Assembly (NCBI RefSeq): GCF_006968745.1
Contig: NZ_CP030118.1
Location: forward strand, 2,368,654 to 2,432,653
Origin: Brasilonema sennae CENA114
Lineage (GTDB): Bacteria; Cyanobacteriota; Cyanobacteriia; Cyanobacteriales; Nostocaceae
Direction: 5' to 3'
Length of the DNA: 64,000 nucleotides
Made by a program: the position numbers and the translations under genes. The notes under the pieces are model-generated. The model did not search any database and had not been told where the DNA came from. It was given only the letters and a program-made list of their open reading frames with translations. Of this stretch, positions 38,853-47,149 are shown piece by piece (the stretch's first letter is position 1; the number at the start of each line of letters is the position of its first letter).

Positions 38853-40370
38853 ATGACAATGGTAGAGTCTGAAAACAAATTGTTTACCTCAGGGGATGAC
38901 TGGGTTTTCCAGGAAACGGGAGAACGACAACGCCTTAAAGTTTTATTAGATTTAGGTTTGCGCCAAAGCGAGACAATTCCAGTTTTTGAAGAGGCTACTC
39001 AAACTGCAGCCCACTTGTTGGAAGCACAAATTTGCATTTTGGGATTCGTGGATCAAGAACGCCATTGGTTCAAATCATCTCTGGGCTTATCAAAGCTGCG
39101 GGGAGGAATTATGAATCATCTCGCACAAAGCCGTGAACTGTTACGTGAGGAATCGTTTTGTACTAAGGTGGTAGAAACTGGACAACCTCTTGTCATTAAT
39201 GATACGGAAAATTTGACAAGAGCAGACAGTTCTCCGTATAGCAAGTTGATCCAAGATTATGGTATTCGTTCTTACCTGGGAGCGCCACTGTTTGATGCTT
39301 GTGGGCATTGTCTGGGTACATTAGCAGTAATGGATATAAAACCCCGCGATTTCACAGATAAAGAGATTGAATGTATACAAATTATTGCCCGTTGGAGTAT
39401 GAGTGAGTTTGAGCGTAACCGTCTGTTGGAAACAACCTCAAGTAATAGTATTCCTGGTAGTACTTCTAACTTTTCACAGAAGGATGTTGTTAATACTACT
39501 GAAATCAAAATCAGCCCATCTATACAAAAAGATTTAGTTCTTACCAACCAACTGAAATTGGAACTGTTAGGACAACTCGTTCAGGAGTTACGCACTCCCT
39601 TAACATCAGTCTTAGGCATGGCTAGTGTCTTGGGACGTGAGATTTATGGTCCCTTGACAAATAAACAAAGAGAATATGTGGATATTATTCAACACAGTGG
39701 TCGGTACTTGCTCTCATTGGTGAACGAAATTTCTCAGATGGGGACTATGGAGGAAAACCCAACAGCATTAAATTTAACTCCAATCGATATTGAAATGCTG
39801 TGTCAACAGGCGATCAGCACTTTAGAAGAAGCAGCTAACCGCCGTGAGCAAGATATTCGTTTGTCTATAGAACCAGAACGCAACCGCATTTGCTCTTTGG
39901 ATAAAGACAAGGTGCGACAAATCCTATATCACCTGCTTTTCAGTGTGATTCAGGTTTCAGCTACAGGTAGTACTGTTCGCATTCATGTTTCTTCCAAAGA
40001 TGACACACTAAACATCACTGTCTGGGTGTCACATCCTTGGCTAGGTGAGGGGATAACTGAAGTTGATCCTTTGTTTTCTCATAGCAGAACATTACCATTG
40101 CAAGAACTGACACGTAATCATTCAACTCATAGTGGTCATTTAGAGAATCAAGAGCAAACAGGAAACTTAATCGTGGATATGTCAAGCACTAGTGCAACCA
40201 AGTCTCACGCTTATCTTTCTCGTGAAAGCTTAGGACTTTTACTGAGTTGTCATGTGGCAGAGTTACATGGTGGACAAATTGTTATTCAAGGTTCATCACA
40301 ATCAGGATATCGTTATGTACTGAGTTTGCCACTGAATTTAGACACAGCGCAAGCAAAGAGCGATGTCTGA
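38853..40370 (+). CDS. GAF-domain histidine-kinase-like protein with degenerate kinase motifs
   Basis: 505 residues. GAF domain at about 30-190 (HLLEAQICILGFVDQERHWF, SYLGAPLFDACGHCLGTLAVMD). A HisKA-like dimerisation region follows with QLVQELRTPLTSVLG: Gln 244 stands where the phospho-accepting His should be. The ATPase region DKDKVRQILYHLLFSVIQ lacks the N-box Asn, and the last motif LGLLLSCHVAELHGGQIVI has only part of the glycine box. So it is probably a pseudo-kinase acting as a sensor or scaffold. No response regulator adjoins it. ictB follows after a MITE-like repeat. Confidence 0.75.
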   Translation: MTMVESENKLFTSGDDWVFQETGERQRLKVLLDLGLRQSETIPVFEEATQTAAHLLEAQICILGFVDQERHWFKSSLGLSKLRGGIMNHLAQSRELLREESFCTKVVETGQPLVINDTENLTRADSSPYSKLIQDYGIRSYLGAPLFDACGHCLGTLAVMDIKPRDFTDKEIECIQIIARWSMSEFERNRLLETTSSNSIPGSTSNFSQKDVVNTTEIKISPSIQKDLVLTNQLKLELLGQLVQELRTPLTSVLGMASVLGREIYGPLTNKQREYVDIIQHSGRYLLSLVNEISQMGTMEENPTALNLTPIDIEMLCQQAISTLEEAANRREQDIRLSIEPERNRICSLDKDKVRQILYHLLFSVIQVSATGSTVRIHVSSKDDTLNITVWVSHPWLGEGITEVDPLFSHSRTLPLQELTRNHSTHSGHLENQEQTGNLIVDMSSTSATKSHAYLSRESLGLLLSCHVAELHGGQIVIQGSSQSGYRYVLSLPLNLDTAQAKSDV

Positions 40371-40400
40371 CTCAGGCAAAGAATCGTGTTGATGCCAAAC

Positions 40401-40513
40401 TATAGGACTCGTATTTGATTTTTGACGAAGCTAGGTACACTTTTATTGCTTCTTAAGCGTTAAGCGTTAAGCGTCTCTACGGGTGATTCACCAAATAAAA
40501 CCGGATTCCTATA
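40401..40513. repeat. MITE-like element, copy A
   Basis: Begins TATAGGA and ends TTCCTATA (inverted tips), with internal GATTTTTGACGAAGCTAGG and TACACTTTTAT, and AAAACCGGATTCCTA at the right end. A second copy sits at 63,511-63,648. The filler differs: here AAGCGTT tandem repeats, there CAGTTAC repeats. Confidence 0.65.
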
Positions 40514-40696
40514 GATAACTTGTGTTCAATTAGCTAAACAAGTGCAAATTGTTCAAATGATTAACAATGGCGGATGGCAGTTAGGAACGAATGAATAATA
40601 ACTTGCAATCTGTGTTATGAACTTTTTAAAATACCCAGATTATCATCATTGTCGAAGTTCTACACGGTTCGTGCTAATTCATCACAGCTTGATACT

Positions 40697-42121
40697 ATGA
40701 ATTTAGTTTGGCAACGATTCACTTTATCCTATCTGCCTCTAAGACAATATCTTGGCACGAGTTACCTGCACCGCTCTTTGGTGGGGCTGTTCCGTTCTTG
40801 GCGACAAAGCAGTCTATTAATGCAGTGGGGAGAAACAATAGCAGCTGTTTTACTCAGCCTGGTGTATGCTCTTGCACCTTTTATGTCCAATGACCTATTG
40901 GGATTGATATTGGTAGGTTGTGCCGGATTTTGGCTGCTATTAACTTTATCAGATGAAACAACACCAAATGCCTCAAGTGTTACCCCGATTCATTTGCTGG
41001 TACTGCTTTATTGGGGAATAGCTGTCGTAGCTACAGCATTGTCACCTGTGAAGATGGCAGCGTTGACCGATTTGAGGAATTTTACACTCTATTTGCTCCT
41101 GTTTGCCCTGTGTGCTAGAGTTCTGAGATTGCCTCGCTTTCGCCAATGGCTGATTACGCTGTACTTGCACATATCTTTGATTGTGAGTGTATACGGGTTA
41201 CGACAATGGTTTTTTGGAGCACCACCACTGGCGACGTGGGTTGATCCAACATCAACTATGTCAAAGACCACAAGGGTTTATAGTTATTTGGGCAATCCTA
41301 ACTTGCTGGCTGGATACCTTTTGCCTGCTGTGGTTTTAAGCATAGTCGCAGTTTTTGCGTGGGCTAGCTGGTTCAAAAAAGCATTGGCATTAACCATGTG
41401 TGTTGTTAATGGTTCATGCCTAATTCTGACTTTTAGTCGTGGTGGCTGGATTGGGCTAGTCGTTGCAGTTCTGATCTTAATAGGATTGCTGTACTACTGG
41501 TGGAGCGTGCAAATGCCTCCTTTCTGGCGTACTGGTTTGCCGTGGATTCTTTTGACTAGCTTGACTGGTGTATTGGTGATAGCTGTAGTGTTTGTTGAGC
41601 CAGTACGTGAGCGAGTTTTCAGTATCTTTGCTGATAGACAAGATAGTAGTAATAACTTTCGCAGAAATGTTTGGACTGCGGTCTTCAAGATGATTCAGGA
41701 TTATCCAATCACTGGTATTGGACCAGGTCACAGTGCCTTTAATAAAATTTACCCGATTTATCAACTTCCGCGTTATAGCGCTTTGAGTGCTTATTCAATT
41801 TTCTTGGAGGTGATTGTAGAAACTGGTTTTGTTGGTTTCGCTTGTTTTCTTTGGCTGCTGATTGTAATATTTAATACGGGTTTAGTGCAGTTACGACGGC
41901 TACGAGAAATCAAAAGTGTGGATGGATTTTGGATAATGGGGGCGATCGCTGCCCTAGCTGGTACACTTGCCCACAACTTATTTGATACCGTTTGGTTTCG
42001 TCCTGAAGTCAATACCGTATGGTGGCTGATGGTTGGCTTAATTGCCTGCTATTACAAATCTATACCGCAAGGGCGAGCCACAGAATTAAATTCCCCGAAT
42101 CCAGAGCCTACAGCTGGCTAA
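40697..42121 (+). CDS. ictB: IctB-family membrane protein (putative bicarbonate transport, O-antigen-ligase-like)
   Basis: 474 residues from ATG 40,697 (an in-frame TTG at 40,649 would add 16). N-terminal MNLVWQRFTLSYLPLRQY and about ten hydrophobic helices; LTFSRGGWIGLVVAVLILIG and ITGIGPGHSAFNKIYPIYQ belong to the Wzy/O-antigen-ligase superfamily. IctB was first proposed as an inorganic-carbon transporter in Synechococcus, but that activity is debated; a glycan polymerase or ligase role is possible. Confidence 0.85.
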   Translation: MNLVWQRFTLSYLPLRQYLGTSYLHRSLVGLFRSWRQSSLLMQWGETIAAVLLSLVYALAPFMSNDLLGLILVGCAGFWLLLTLSDETTPNASSVTPIHLLVLLYWGIAVVATALSPVKMAALTDLRNFTLYLLLFALCARVLRLPRFRQWLITLYLHISLIVSVYGLRQWFFGAPPLATWVDPTSTMSKTTRVYSYLGNPNLLAGYLLPAVVLSIVAVFAWASWFKKALALTMCVVNGSCLILTFSRGGWIGLVVAVLILIGLLYYWWSVQMPPFWRTGLPWILLTSLTGVLVIAVVFVEPVRERVFSIFADRQDSSNNFRRNVWTAVFKMIQDYPITGIGPGHSAFNKIYPIYQLPRYSALSAYSIFLEVIVETGFVGFACFLWLLIVIFNTGLVQLRRLREIKSVDGFWIMGAIAALAGTLAHNLFDTVWFRPEVNTVWWLMVGLIACYYKSIPQGRATELNSPNPEPTAG

Positions 42122-42139
42122 CTCTTGTTTACAATAGTT

Positions 42140-42171
42140 AAGGACAGTCTTTGCAAGACTAGACTGTCCTT
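42140..42171 (+). terminator. Hairpin after ictB
   Basis: AAGGACAGTCT (42,140-42,150) pairs perfectly over 11 bp with AGACTGTCCTT (42,161-42,171), 18 bases after the ictB stop. Confidence 0.65.
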
Positions 42172-42190
42172 GATCAATAAGCTCAAAAGA

Positions 42191-42230
42191 AGCCTTAGAT
42201 ATCCAGTCTAAGGCTTTGTGTCTTTTTGTT
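42191..42230 (+). terminator. Second terminator after ictB, with T-rich tail
   Basis: AGCCTTAGA (42,191-42,199) with TCTAAGGCT (42,207-42,215), followed by TTGTGTCTTTTTGTT. This is a good rho-independent terminator for ictB and may also serve the opposing small gene. Confidence 0.75.
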
Positions 42231-42268
42231 GTTTCATTTTGTATTGACTCGTTGCACACAGAATAGAG

Positions 42269-42556
42269 TTACTCTCTGTAATTAGTAGTGCCAACCGTAT
42301 TAGGATCACGGTAACGGGTTGGTTCCTCACGGCGTCCTCTGCCAGCCAAACCAGCTAAACCTACCAAACCTAATAATCCCAACCAGCCCCAATCAAAATC
42401 ATTGTCACTATAGGTTCTTGTGTTGGTTGTCGTGCCTGGGGCGGTGGTAGTTCCAGGATCTGTTGTAGTCTGGGCAGAAGCGGGGACACTAAAGGGCAAT
42501 GCCATACCTAAAGCGATAACACTGGTACCAATGACTTTAGTTAATTGACGTTTCAT
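42269..42556 (-). CDS. WGxxGxxG-CTERM domain protein
   Basis: 95 residues: signal peptide (1-28, ending ASAQ), a Thr/Pro-rich linker (TTTDPGTTTAPGTTTNT), then DWGWLGLLGLVGLAGLAG followed by RGRR, the WGxxGxxG-CTERM sorting signal of small exported bacterial proteins, widespread in cyanobacteria. After the motif there are another about 20 residues (REEPTRYRDPNTVGT). The processing enzyme for this signal is not the exosortase described above as far as known. It stands alone, convergent with ictB. Confidence 0.85.
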   Translation of the reverse strand: MKRQLTKVIGTSVIALGMALPFSVPASAQTTTDPGTTTAPGTTTNTRTYSDNDFDWGWLGLLGLVGLAGLAGRGRREEPTRYRDPNTVGTTNYRE

Positions 42557-42969
42557 GATTTAACTTCCTCAAGCTTTGAGAGTTCATTCACCAATCTACT
42601 CATGCAAGACATGAACAAAATCATTCTGCGGCTATAAAATGAGTTTGTTATAAACTCACACTGAGGAAGTACAAAATTATCTCAACCTTTACACAACAAA
42701 AATACTAAGTTTGTATTTGTTAACAATGTTTCATTCATTATCACCTAGTAAAAATAAGTTAGACAAACGGGGATGAACAACCTTAAATAAGCTACAACAG
42801 TTGCAAAAGTTAATTAACAATACAAACAACCTAAAACAGTACAAAAAAGCTAAATTAGTAGGATAACACTGATATTCAGTTGAATATTGATCGCGGTTTA
42901 GTATCCGCACCTATGACAAACGACCATACACTATCTTTTCTAACACATTAGACATACGTAGAATTATAA
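42557..42969. other. AT-rich intergenic region before smpB
   Basis: About 410 bases between the WGxxGxxG gene (minus) and smpB (plus). No ORF, and no tmRNA is recognised nearby. It holds the two divergent promoters. Confidence 0.4.
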
Positions 42970-43437
42970 ATGAGTGAAAACAGCCAAGGTTACAAAGTTG
43001 TTACCGACAATCGTCAAGCCCGTTACTTATACGAAATTCTCGAAACCTACGAAGCTGGAATTGAATTGACAGGAACCGAGGTGAAGTCAATTCGTGCGGG
43101 CAAGGTTAATCTCCAAGATGGTTATGCCTTAATCCGTGATGGTCAAGCATGGCTTCTTAACGCGCATATCTCGCCTTACAATGCTAGTGGACAGTATTTT
43201 AACCATGAACCTCGCCGCACACGCAGGCTGTTGCTGCATCGCGAGGAAATTCGCAAGCTTATTGGCAAAGTAGAACAGCAGGGTTTAACTTTAATACCTT
43301 TGAAGATGTATCTCAAACGTGGTTGGGTGAAAATAACTATAGCTCTTGCCAGAGGTAAAAAAGTTCATGATAAGCGCGAAGACATCAAACGACGCCAAGA
43401 TCAGCGTGACATGCAACGGGCGATGAAGAATTATTAA
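42970..43437 (+). CDS. smpB: SsrA-binding protein SmpB
   Basis: 155 residues, normal length. DNRQARYLYEILETYEAGIELTGTEVKSIR is split here by positions 18-47; then GKVNLQDGYA, HISPYNASGQYFNHEPRRTR, RKLIGKVEQQGLTLIPLKMY and the basic tail GKKVHDKREDIKRRQ. It binds tmRNA and brings it to stalled ribosomes for rescue and tagging. Heptamer repeats (CAGTTAT) follow the stop at 43,441-43,475. Confidence 0.95.
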   Translation: MSENSQGYKVVTDNRQARYLYEILETYEAGIELTGTEVKSIRAGKVNLQDGYALIRDGQAWLLNAHISPYNASGQYFNHEPRRTRRLLLHREEIRKLIGKVEQQGLTLIPLKMYLKRGWVKITIALARGKKVHDKREDIKRRQDQRDMQRAMKNY

Positions 43438-43565
43438 GCAGTGAACAGTTATCAGTTATCAGTTAGCAGTTATCACTAGTAATTTTGTTCACTGTTCACT
43501 GATGACTATTGATTGTGCTAAATACCTCCACAGGCTAGAAGAAAACACACGAAAAATTAGATAAT

Positions 43566-44321
43566 GTGAGGCTGGTTCCTCAAAAATCGGAAAAAACGCC
43601 TGTGGTTCCTATTAGAGATGATAATCCGACGACAATCACCCCATATGTAACTTATGGACTGATTGCTGTCAATGTCTTGGCTTTTCTTTACGAAGCAAGT
43701 TTACCTGCACGACAATTAGACGGATTTTTACACCTTGCGGCTGTTGTTCCGCGAGAACTCACTGCTAGCTTTGCGGGAATTTCAGTTAACCAACCAGTGC
43801 CAGAATGGTTAACTTTGATTACTTCGCAATTTTTGCACGGCGGTTTACTGCACCTGGCTGGTAATATGCTGTTCCTGTGGATTTTTGGTAACAATGTAGA
43901 AGACAAATTGGGTCATGTCAGATATTTGTTTTTCTATATAAGTTGCGGTATTTTGGCATCACTAGCCCAGTGGTACTTTGCACAAGGGTCTTCAATTCCT
44001 TCTTTGGGAGCAAGTGGTGCGATCGCCGGCGTGTTAGGGGCATACATTCTCCGTTTCCCCCAAGCAGAAATTCTCGGGATCGTTCCTCTAGGAATTTTCT
44101 TCCCCACATTTCGTGTCCCAGCATACTTCTTTCTGGGATTTTGGTTTATCCAACAAGCTTTCTACGGATTAGCCAGTCTAGAAACACCGACTAATGTTGG
44201 CATGGAAAGTGGTGGTATTGCCTACTGGGCACATGCAGGTGGTTTTGTTTTTGGGGCAATTCTCGGTCCATTGTTGGGTTTATTTAGCGACAAACCAAGG
44301 CAAGAATCTTGGTACAGATAG
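43566..44321 (+). CDS. Rhomboid-family intramembrane serine protease, paralog 1
   Basis: 251 residues from GTG 43,566. Six-helix rhomboid: HGGLLHLAGNMLFLWIFGNNVE (His/Asn of the oxyanion region), catalytic Ser in SLGASGAIAGVLGAYI and catalytic His in AHAGGFVFGAILGP. It cleaves transmembrane substrates within the membrane. It is followed, after a small hairpin, by a closely related second rhomboid in the same direction. Confidence 0.9.
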   Translation: MRLVPQKSEKTPVVPIRDDNPTTITPYVTYGLIAVNVLAFLYEASLPARQLDGFLHLAAVVPRELTASFAGISVNQPVPEWLTLITSQFLHGGLLHLAGNMLFLWIFGNNVEDKLGHVRYLFFYISCGILASLAQWYFAQGSSIPSLGASGAIAGVLGAYILRFPQAEILGIVPLGIFFPTFRVPAYFFLGFWFIQQAFYGLASLETPTNVGMESGGIAYWAHAGGFVFGAILGPLLGLFSDKPRQESWYR

Positions 44322-44328
44322 TACAAAG

Positions 44329-44356
44329 CAAGTGCCCTCAATAGAGTTGGCACTTG
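44329..44356 (+). terminator. Hairpin between the two rhomboid genes
   Basis: CAAGTGCC (44,329-44,336) pairs with GGCACTTG (44,349-44,356). The T run is weak, so it may attenuate rather than stop transcription. Confidence 0.45.
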
Positions 44357-44490
44357 TGATTCGTTCTTAAGTTTGCCAAATGTGGATTTTCTCTTGCAGC
44401 TGAATAGCAGCAGTTAAAATTCCTAAATATTCAGCAACTGCCAGTTTTACAAGATATATTGCACTTAATCAGTGATTAGGAAAAACACCT

Positions 44491-45168
44491 GTGTTTCCCC
44501 TGTACGACGAAAATCCAACACGAATCACCCCATATATTACCTATGGGTTGATTGGCATGAACGTCTTAGTTTTCCTTCATGAGGTGAGTCTATCAAATGC
44601 ACAAATAGAGCAATTTTTCCAGTTGTATGCGGTTATACCACGAGAGTTAACAAACAACTTTGCTGCTGAGTGGACAACTTTATTTACTTCCCAATTCTTA
44701 CACGGCGGTTGGTGGCACTTGCTCTCCAATATGCTGTATCTATGGATTTTTGGCAACAATATTGAAGATCGCTTAGGTCATTTTAAATACTTAATTTTTT
44801 ATCTGAGTTGCGGTGCCTTAGCAGCTTTATGTCAGTGGGTGATAGGTGTCAATTCTGGAATTCCATCTTTGGGGGCAAGTGGTGCTATTGCTGGAATTCT
44901 AGGCGCTTACATTATCCGCTTTCCCGATACAAGAGTTCTATCGTTAATCTTTTTAGGTTTTTTCGTCACGACAATTAGAATTCCAGCAGTTGTAGTAATA
45001 GGACTTTTCTTTGTTCAGAATGTGATATCTGGTCTTGCCAACCTGCAAGCAGCCGCTAACATGAGTGTGGAGACGGGAGGAGTTGCTTACTGGGCGCATA
45101 TAGGTGGCTTTGTGTTTGGTGTGATTCTTGGTCCGTTATTGGGGTTATTTAGACGCGACGACTATTAG
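44491..45168 (+). CDS. Rhomboid-family intramembrane serine protease, paralog 2
   Basis: 225 residues from GTG 44,491, sharing the opening (DENPTRITPYITYGLI) with paralog 1. HGGWWHLLSNMLYLWIFGNNIE, Ser in SLGASGAIAGILGAYI and His in AHIGGFVFGVILGPL are all conserved. The last codons and stop lie directly against the right end of the TnpB element; the tnpB reading frame overlaps this gene by 20 bp on the other strand. Confidence 0.9.
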   Translation: MFPLYDENPTRITPYITYGLIGMNVLVFLHEVSLSNAQIEQFFQLYAVIPRELTNNFAAEWTTLFTSQFLHGGWWHLLSNMLYLWIFGNNIEDRLGHFKYLIFYLSCGALAALCQWVIGVNSGIPSLGASGAIAGILGAYIIRFPDTRVLSLIFLGFFVTTIRIPAVVVIGLFFVQNVISGLANLQAAANMSVETGGVAYWAHIGGFVFGVILGPLLGLFRRDDY

Positions 45169-46510
45169 GAATTGACACTCTCAGGGCTGAAGCCACGCTC
45201 GTTTCTGCGGACAAAGTAGTTTCAGGCAGCGCCCAAAGCCTAACTCTCGCTACGGTTGTCAAACACCGTCTACCCAGTAAGCCTAAGTCTATGCTTAGAT
45301 TGCTGCCTACTTTCTTAAGAATATTTGCCGCCCCATTAAGGTCAGCGTTAACGATAAAACCTTTGGCTGACCGATACAATCCACGTTCAACGCGCTTACC
45401 TGACGCTTTCCACCCCTCTGGCTTTTCGCCATACTTGGGTAGGGAGTCTCCATCTAAGTAACTAGCTTTTGAGGTGTAAGATTCTTCGGTTTCCTGAAAT
45501 CTAATACAATGCAAATCGCAAAGCTGTTTTAGTCGATCTTTGAGTTTGCCCAAAGGCATTTGAACAAACTTTTGATTGTTCAACCTACCCATATTGGCGT
45601 TAGTTTTAAAACCCTCGTTCCAAGCAATTACTAATGTTCCAATACCATGTTTAAGGCAGTGGTTAATAATTAGCTTTGCTGCTTTATTGATTGCGTCGCG
45701 CATTTGATGGTTGCGCTTACGAGTTACACAGTCTAACCAATTGTCCCAATAAGCCTCTGCCTTGCCTTCTTTACGTGTTGATACTTTCTTATTCCAAAGT
45801 TGATTCATCGCTTTCATTGCGCGAGCATCAATCAACAAAGAATTTCCCAAAGTATCAACACAAGCAGCAAGATTATCAGCAGTGCCAAGATCAATTGATA
45901 ATGCTTGATTAATATCTAACTTGTGTTTTTGTTTTTCCACCTCATAGGAAATTTCAAGGTAAAAAGCCCCATTATTGGGAAGGATGGTAAACTCTTTAAC
46001 CGGTGAGTAGTCAATGTTTGAAGGCATTGGAAGAAAGAACTCAGATGTTCCAAACCAGCGCTTGACGGTTAGTCCCAAAGAAAATCTAAGCCGCCCATCA
46101 ATAAGTGTTGGCTTTTGTCCACCAGAATTTGGATAAGCAACTTTGAACAACTTAGACCCTTTGAGATAATCAGGTGGCTTAGGCTTAAAATGTAGTTGAC
46201 CTTTGAAATATAGCTCTCTAAGTTCTTTAAAAGATTTAAAAGCTTCTGTTACTGACATCAATGTTTGCTGCATAGGCGTTGATGGTAACGATTGAGCAAT
46301 CAAAGTCTTTGAAACTGACGCTTCAAAAGCTAAATCAAATTTGCCAGTTAACAGTTTGCCAGTTTTAAAAAATGTTTGACGAGCAAAATACACACCATTG
46401 TTGTATAACTTGCCTGATTGTTGAGAGAGATACTCTAATATTGACCTGGTTTCATCACTGAGACGCAGCAAGACTTGCTGCACTCCCATTGACTTTTTTG
46501 TTTTAGACAT
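45149..46510 (-). CDS. tnpB: TnpB RNA-guided endonuclease (IS200/IS605, IS1341-type)
   Basis: 453 residues from ATG 46,510 (the open frame extends 51 codons further without support). N-terminal REC/wedge region, then RuvC-I QALSIDLGTADNLA, RuvC-II Glu in LVIAWNEGFKTNANMG, and RuvC-III Asp in VNADLNGAANIL. The zinc-finger position reads YTSKASYLDGDSLP, without the CxxC pairs of classic TnpB, a known cyanobacterial variant. No tnpA is adjacent, so movement needs TnpA in trans. The last seven residues (IPNSRRV) are encoded by host rhomboid DNA beyond the element end. Confidence 0.9.
   Translation of the reverse strand: MSKTKKSMGVQQVLLRLSDETRSILEYLSQQSGKLYNNGVYFARQTFFKTGKLLTGKFDLAFEASVSKTLIAQSLPSTPMQQTLMSVTEAFKSFKELRELYFKGQLHFKPKPPDYLKGSKLFKVAYPNSGGQKPTLIDGRLRFSLGLTVKRWFGTSEFFLPMPSNIDYSPVKEFTILPNNGAFYLEISYEVEKQKHKLDINQALSIDLGTADNLAACVDTLGNSLLIDARAMKAMNQLWNKKVSTRKEGKAEAYWDNWLDCVTRKRNHQMRDAINKAAKLIINHCLKHGIGTLVIAWNEGFKTNANMGRLNNQKFVQMPLGKLKDRLKQLCDLHCIRFQETEESYTSKASYLDGDSLPKYGEKPEGWKASGKRVERGLYRSAKGFIVNADLNGAANILKKVGSNLSIDLGLLGRRCLTTVARVRLWALPETTLSAETSVASALRVSIPNSRRV
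45152..45320 (-). ncRNA. Predicted TnpB omega-RNA with guide antisense to the rhomboid gene end
   Basis: In this family the guide RNA overlaps the 3' end of tnpB and runs past the right end, taking about 16-20 nt of flank as guide. Past GTGTCAA (45,178-45,172), the guide would be the minus strand of 45,171-45,152, which covers the stop and last codons of rhomboid paralog 2. The small stem GGCT-TC-AGCC lies close to the end (about 45,185-45,194). Confidence 0.45.
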
Positions 46511-46770
46511 TGTCTCGACTTCCAATGTGCTATATATTAGTATATGCATATATACAGTAAAAACAATGCCATTCCAGAAAAAACATAAATTAGGCTTTAC
46601 GAGCGAACAACCATTTGACAAAGATCCTGTTTGCTTTAAGGTTTTACCAGGAGTAAAAGACAAGTTAAAATCCGTCCCTGACTGGCAGGGACGGATAAGA
46701 GAGTTCGTTGATAAACTTATTGATGAGGTGAATGTTGAAGGCGACTAAAGTCGCTCGTGTCGCTTCCCTC
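45172..46770 (-). mobile_element. TnpB-only IS200/IS605-type element
   Basis: The right end is inferred at 45,172, where the minus strand reads GAGAGTGTCAA, the usual end of this cyanobacterial element class. The left end lies near or past the palindrome GCGACTAAAGTCGC at 46,741-46,754. It contains tnpB and a divergent 60-codon ORF. No terminal inverted repeats or target duplication are expected for this family; the left boundary is approximate. Confidence 0.65.
46566..46748 (+). CDS. Small protein divergent from tnpB
   Basis: 60 residues from ATG 46,566: MPFQKKHKLGF, DKDPVCFKVLPGVKDKLKS, VPDWQGRIREFVDKLIDEV. It sits 55 bases from tnpB in the opposite direction, inside the element, so the two starts share a short promoter region. 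The C-terminal helices could be a small DNA-binding or regulatory fold, but I recognise no named family. Its stop codon is part of the palindrome GCGACTAAAGTCGC. It may be a repressor or a partner of TnpB. Confidence 0.6.
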   Translation: MPFQKKHKLGFTSEQPFDKDPVCFKVLPGVKDKLKSVPDWQGRIREFVDKLIDEVNVEGD

Positions 46771-46946
46771 TCAGGCTTGCCCTGAGCTTTGTCGAAGGGT
46801 CTAAAGACGCGCTCGTTTCCCGCATCCCGCGAGGTTTCTATGAGAGCAAGACGCAGCTGTGACAGTCGCGTCAGGTGGGTTTGTTATTCTGGACATTTTT
46901 GCTCAGTATATAAATTTTTATTTTTTGCAGTCTCATTAAGCTTGTC

Positions 46947-47037
46947 AGGACTTACGCAAAGGAAACGTAGTTGTGTCATTGCGACGTAAGGAAGCAATCT
47001 CACAATCTTGTTTTTTCGTCACTTGTGCGTAAGTGCT
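46947..47037. repeat. MITE-like element, copy A (about 90 bp)
   Basis: Begins AGGACTTACGCA and ends TGCGTAAGTGCT, near-perfect inverted tips (ACTTACGCA / TGCGTAAGT). The interior (GTTGTGTCATTGCGACGTAA, AAGCAATCTCACAATCTTG) recurs inverted at 60,919-61,007. It lies between the TnpB element and the Uma2 gene. Confidence 0.75.
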
Positions 47038-47149
47038 ATTTACCTGAAAATGCCTGCAACTGATAACTGACAAACAGATGGTCTAATTTTTTCTAGAATA
47101 GAATCTGAGGCACCACATCCATCGGTCAAATTACTTGAAAGTCCTACCT

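Noticed and set aside
46511..46663. 51-codon N-terminal extension of TnpB
   Set aside because: The extra residues do not resemble TnpB and overlap the divergent promoter and small ORF; ATG 46,510 fits the family.
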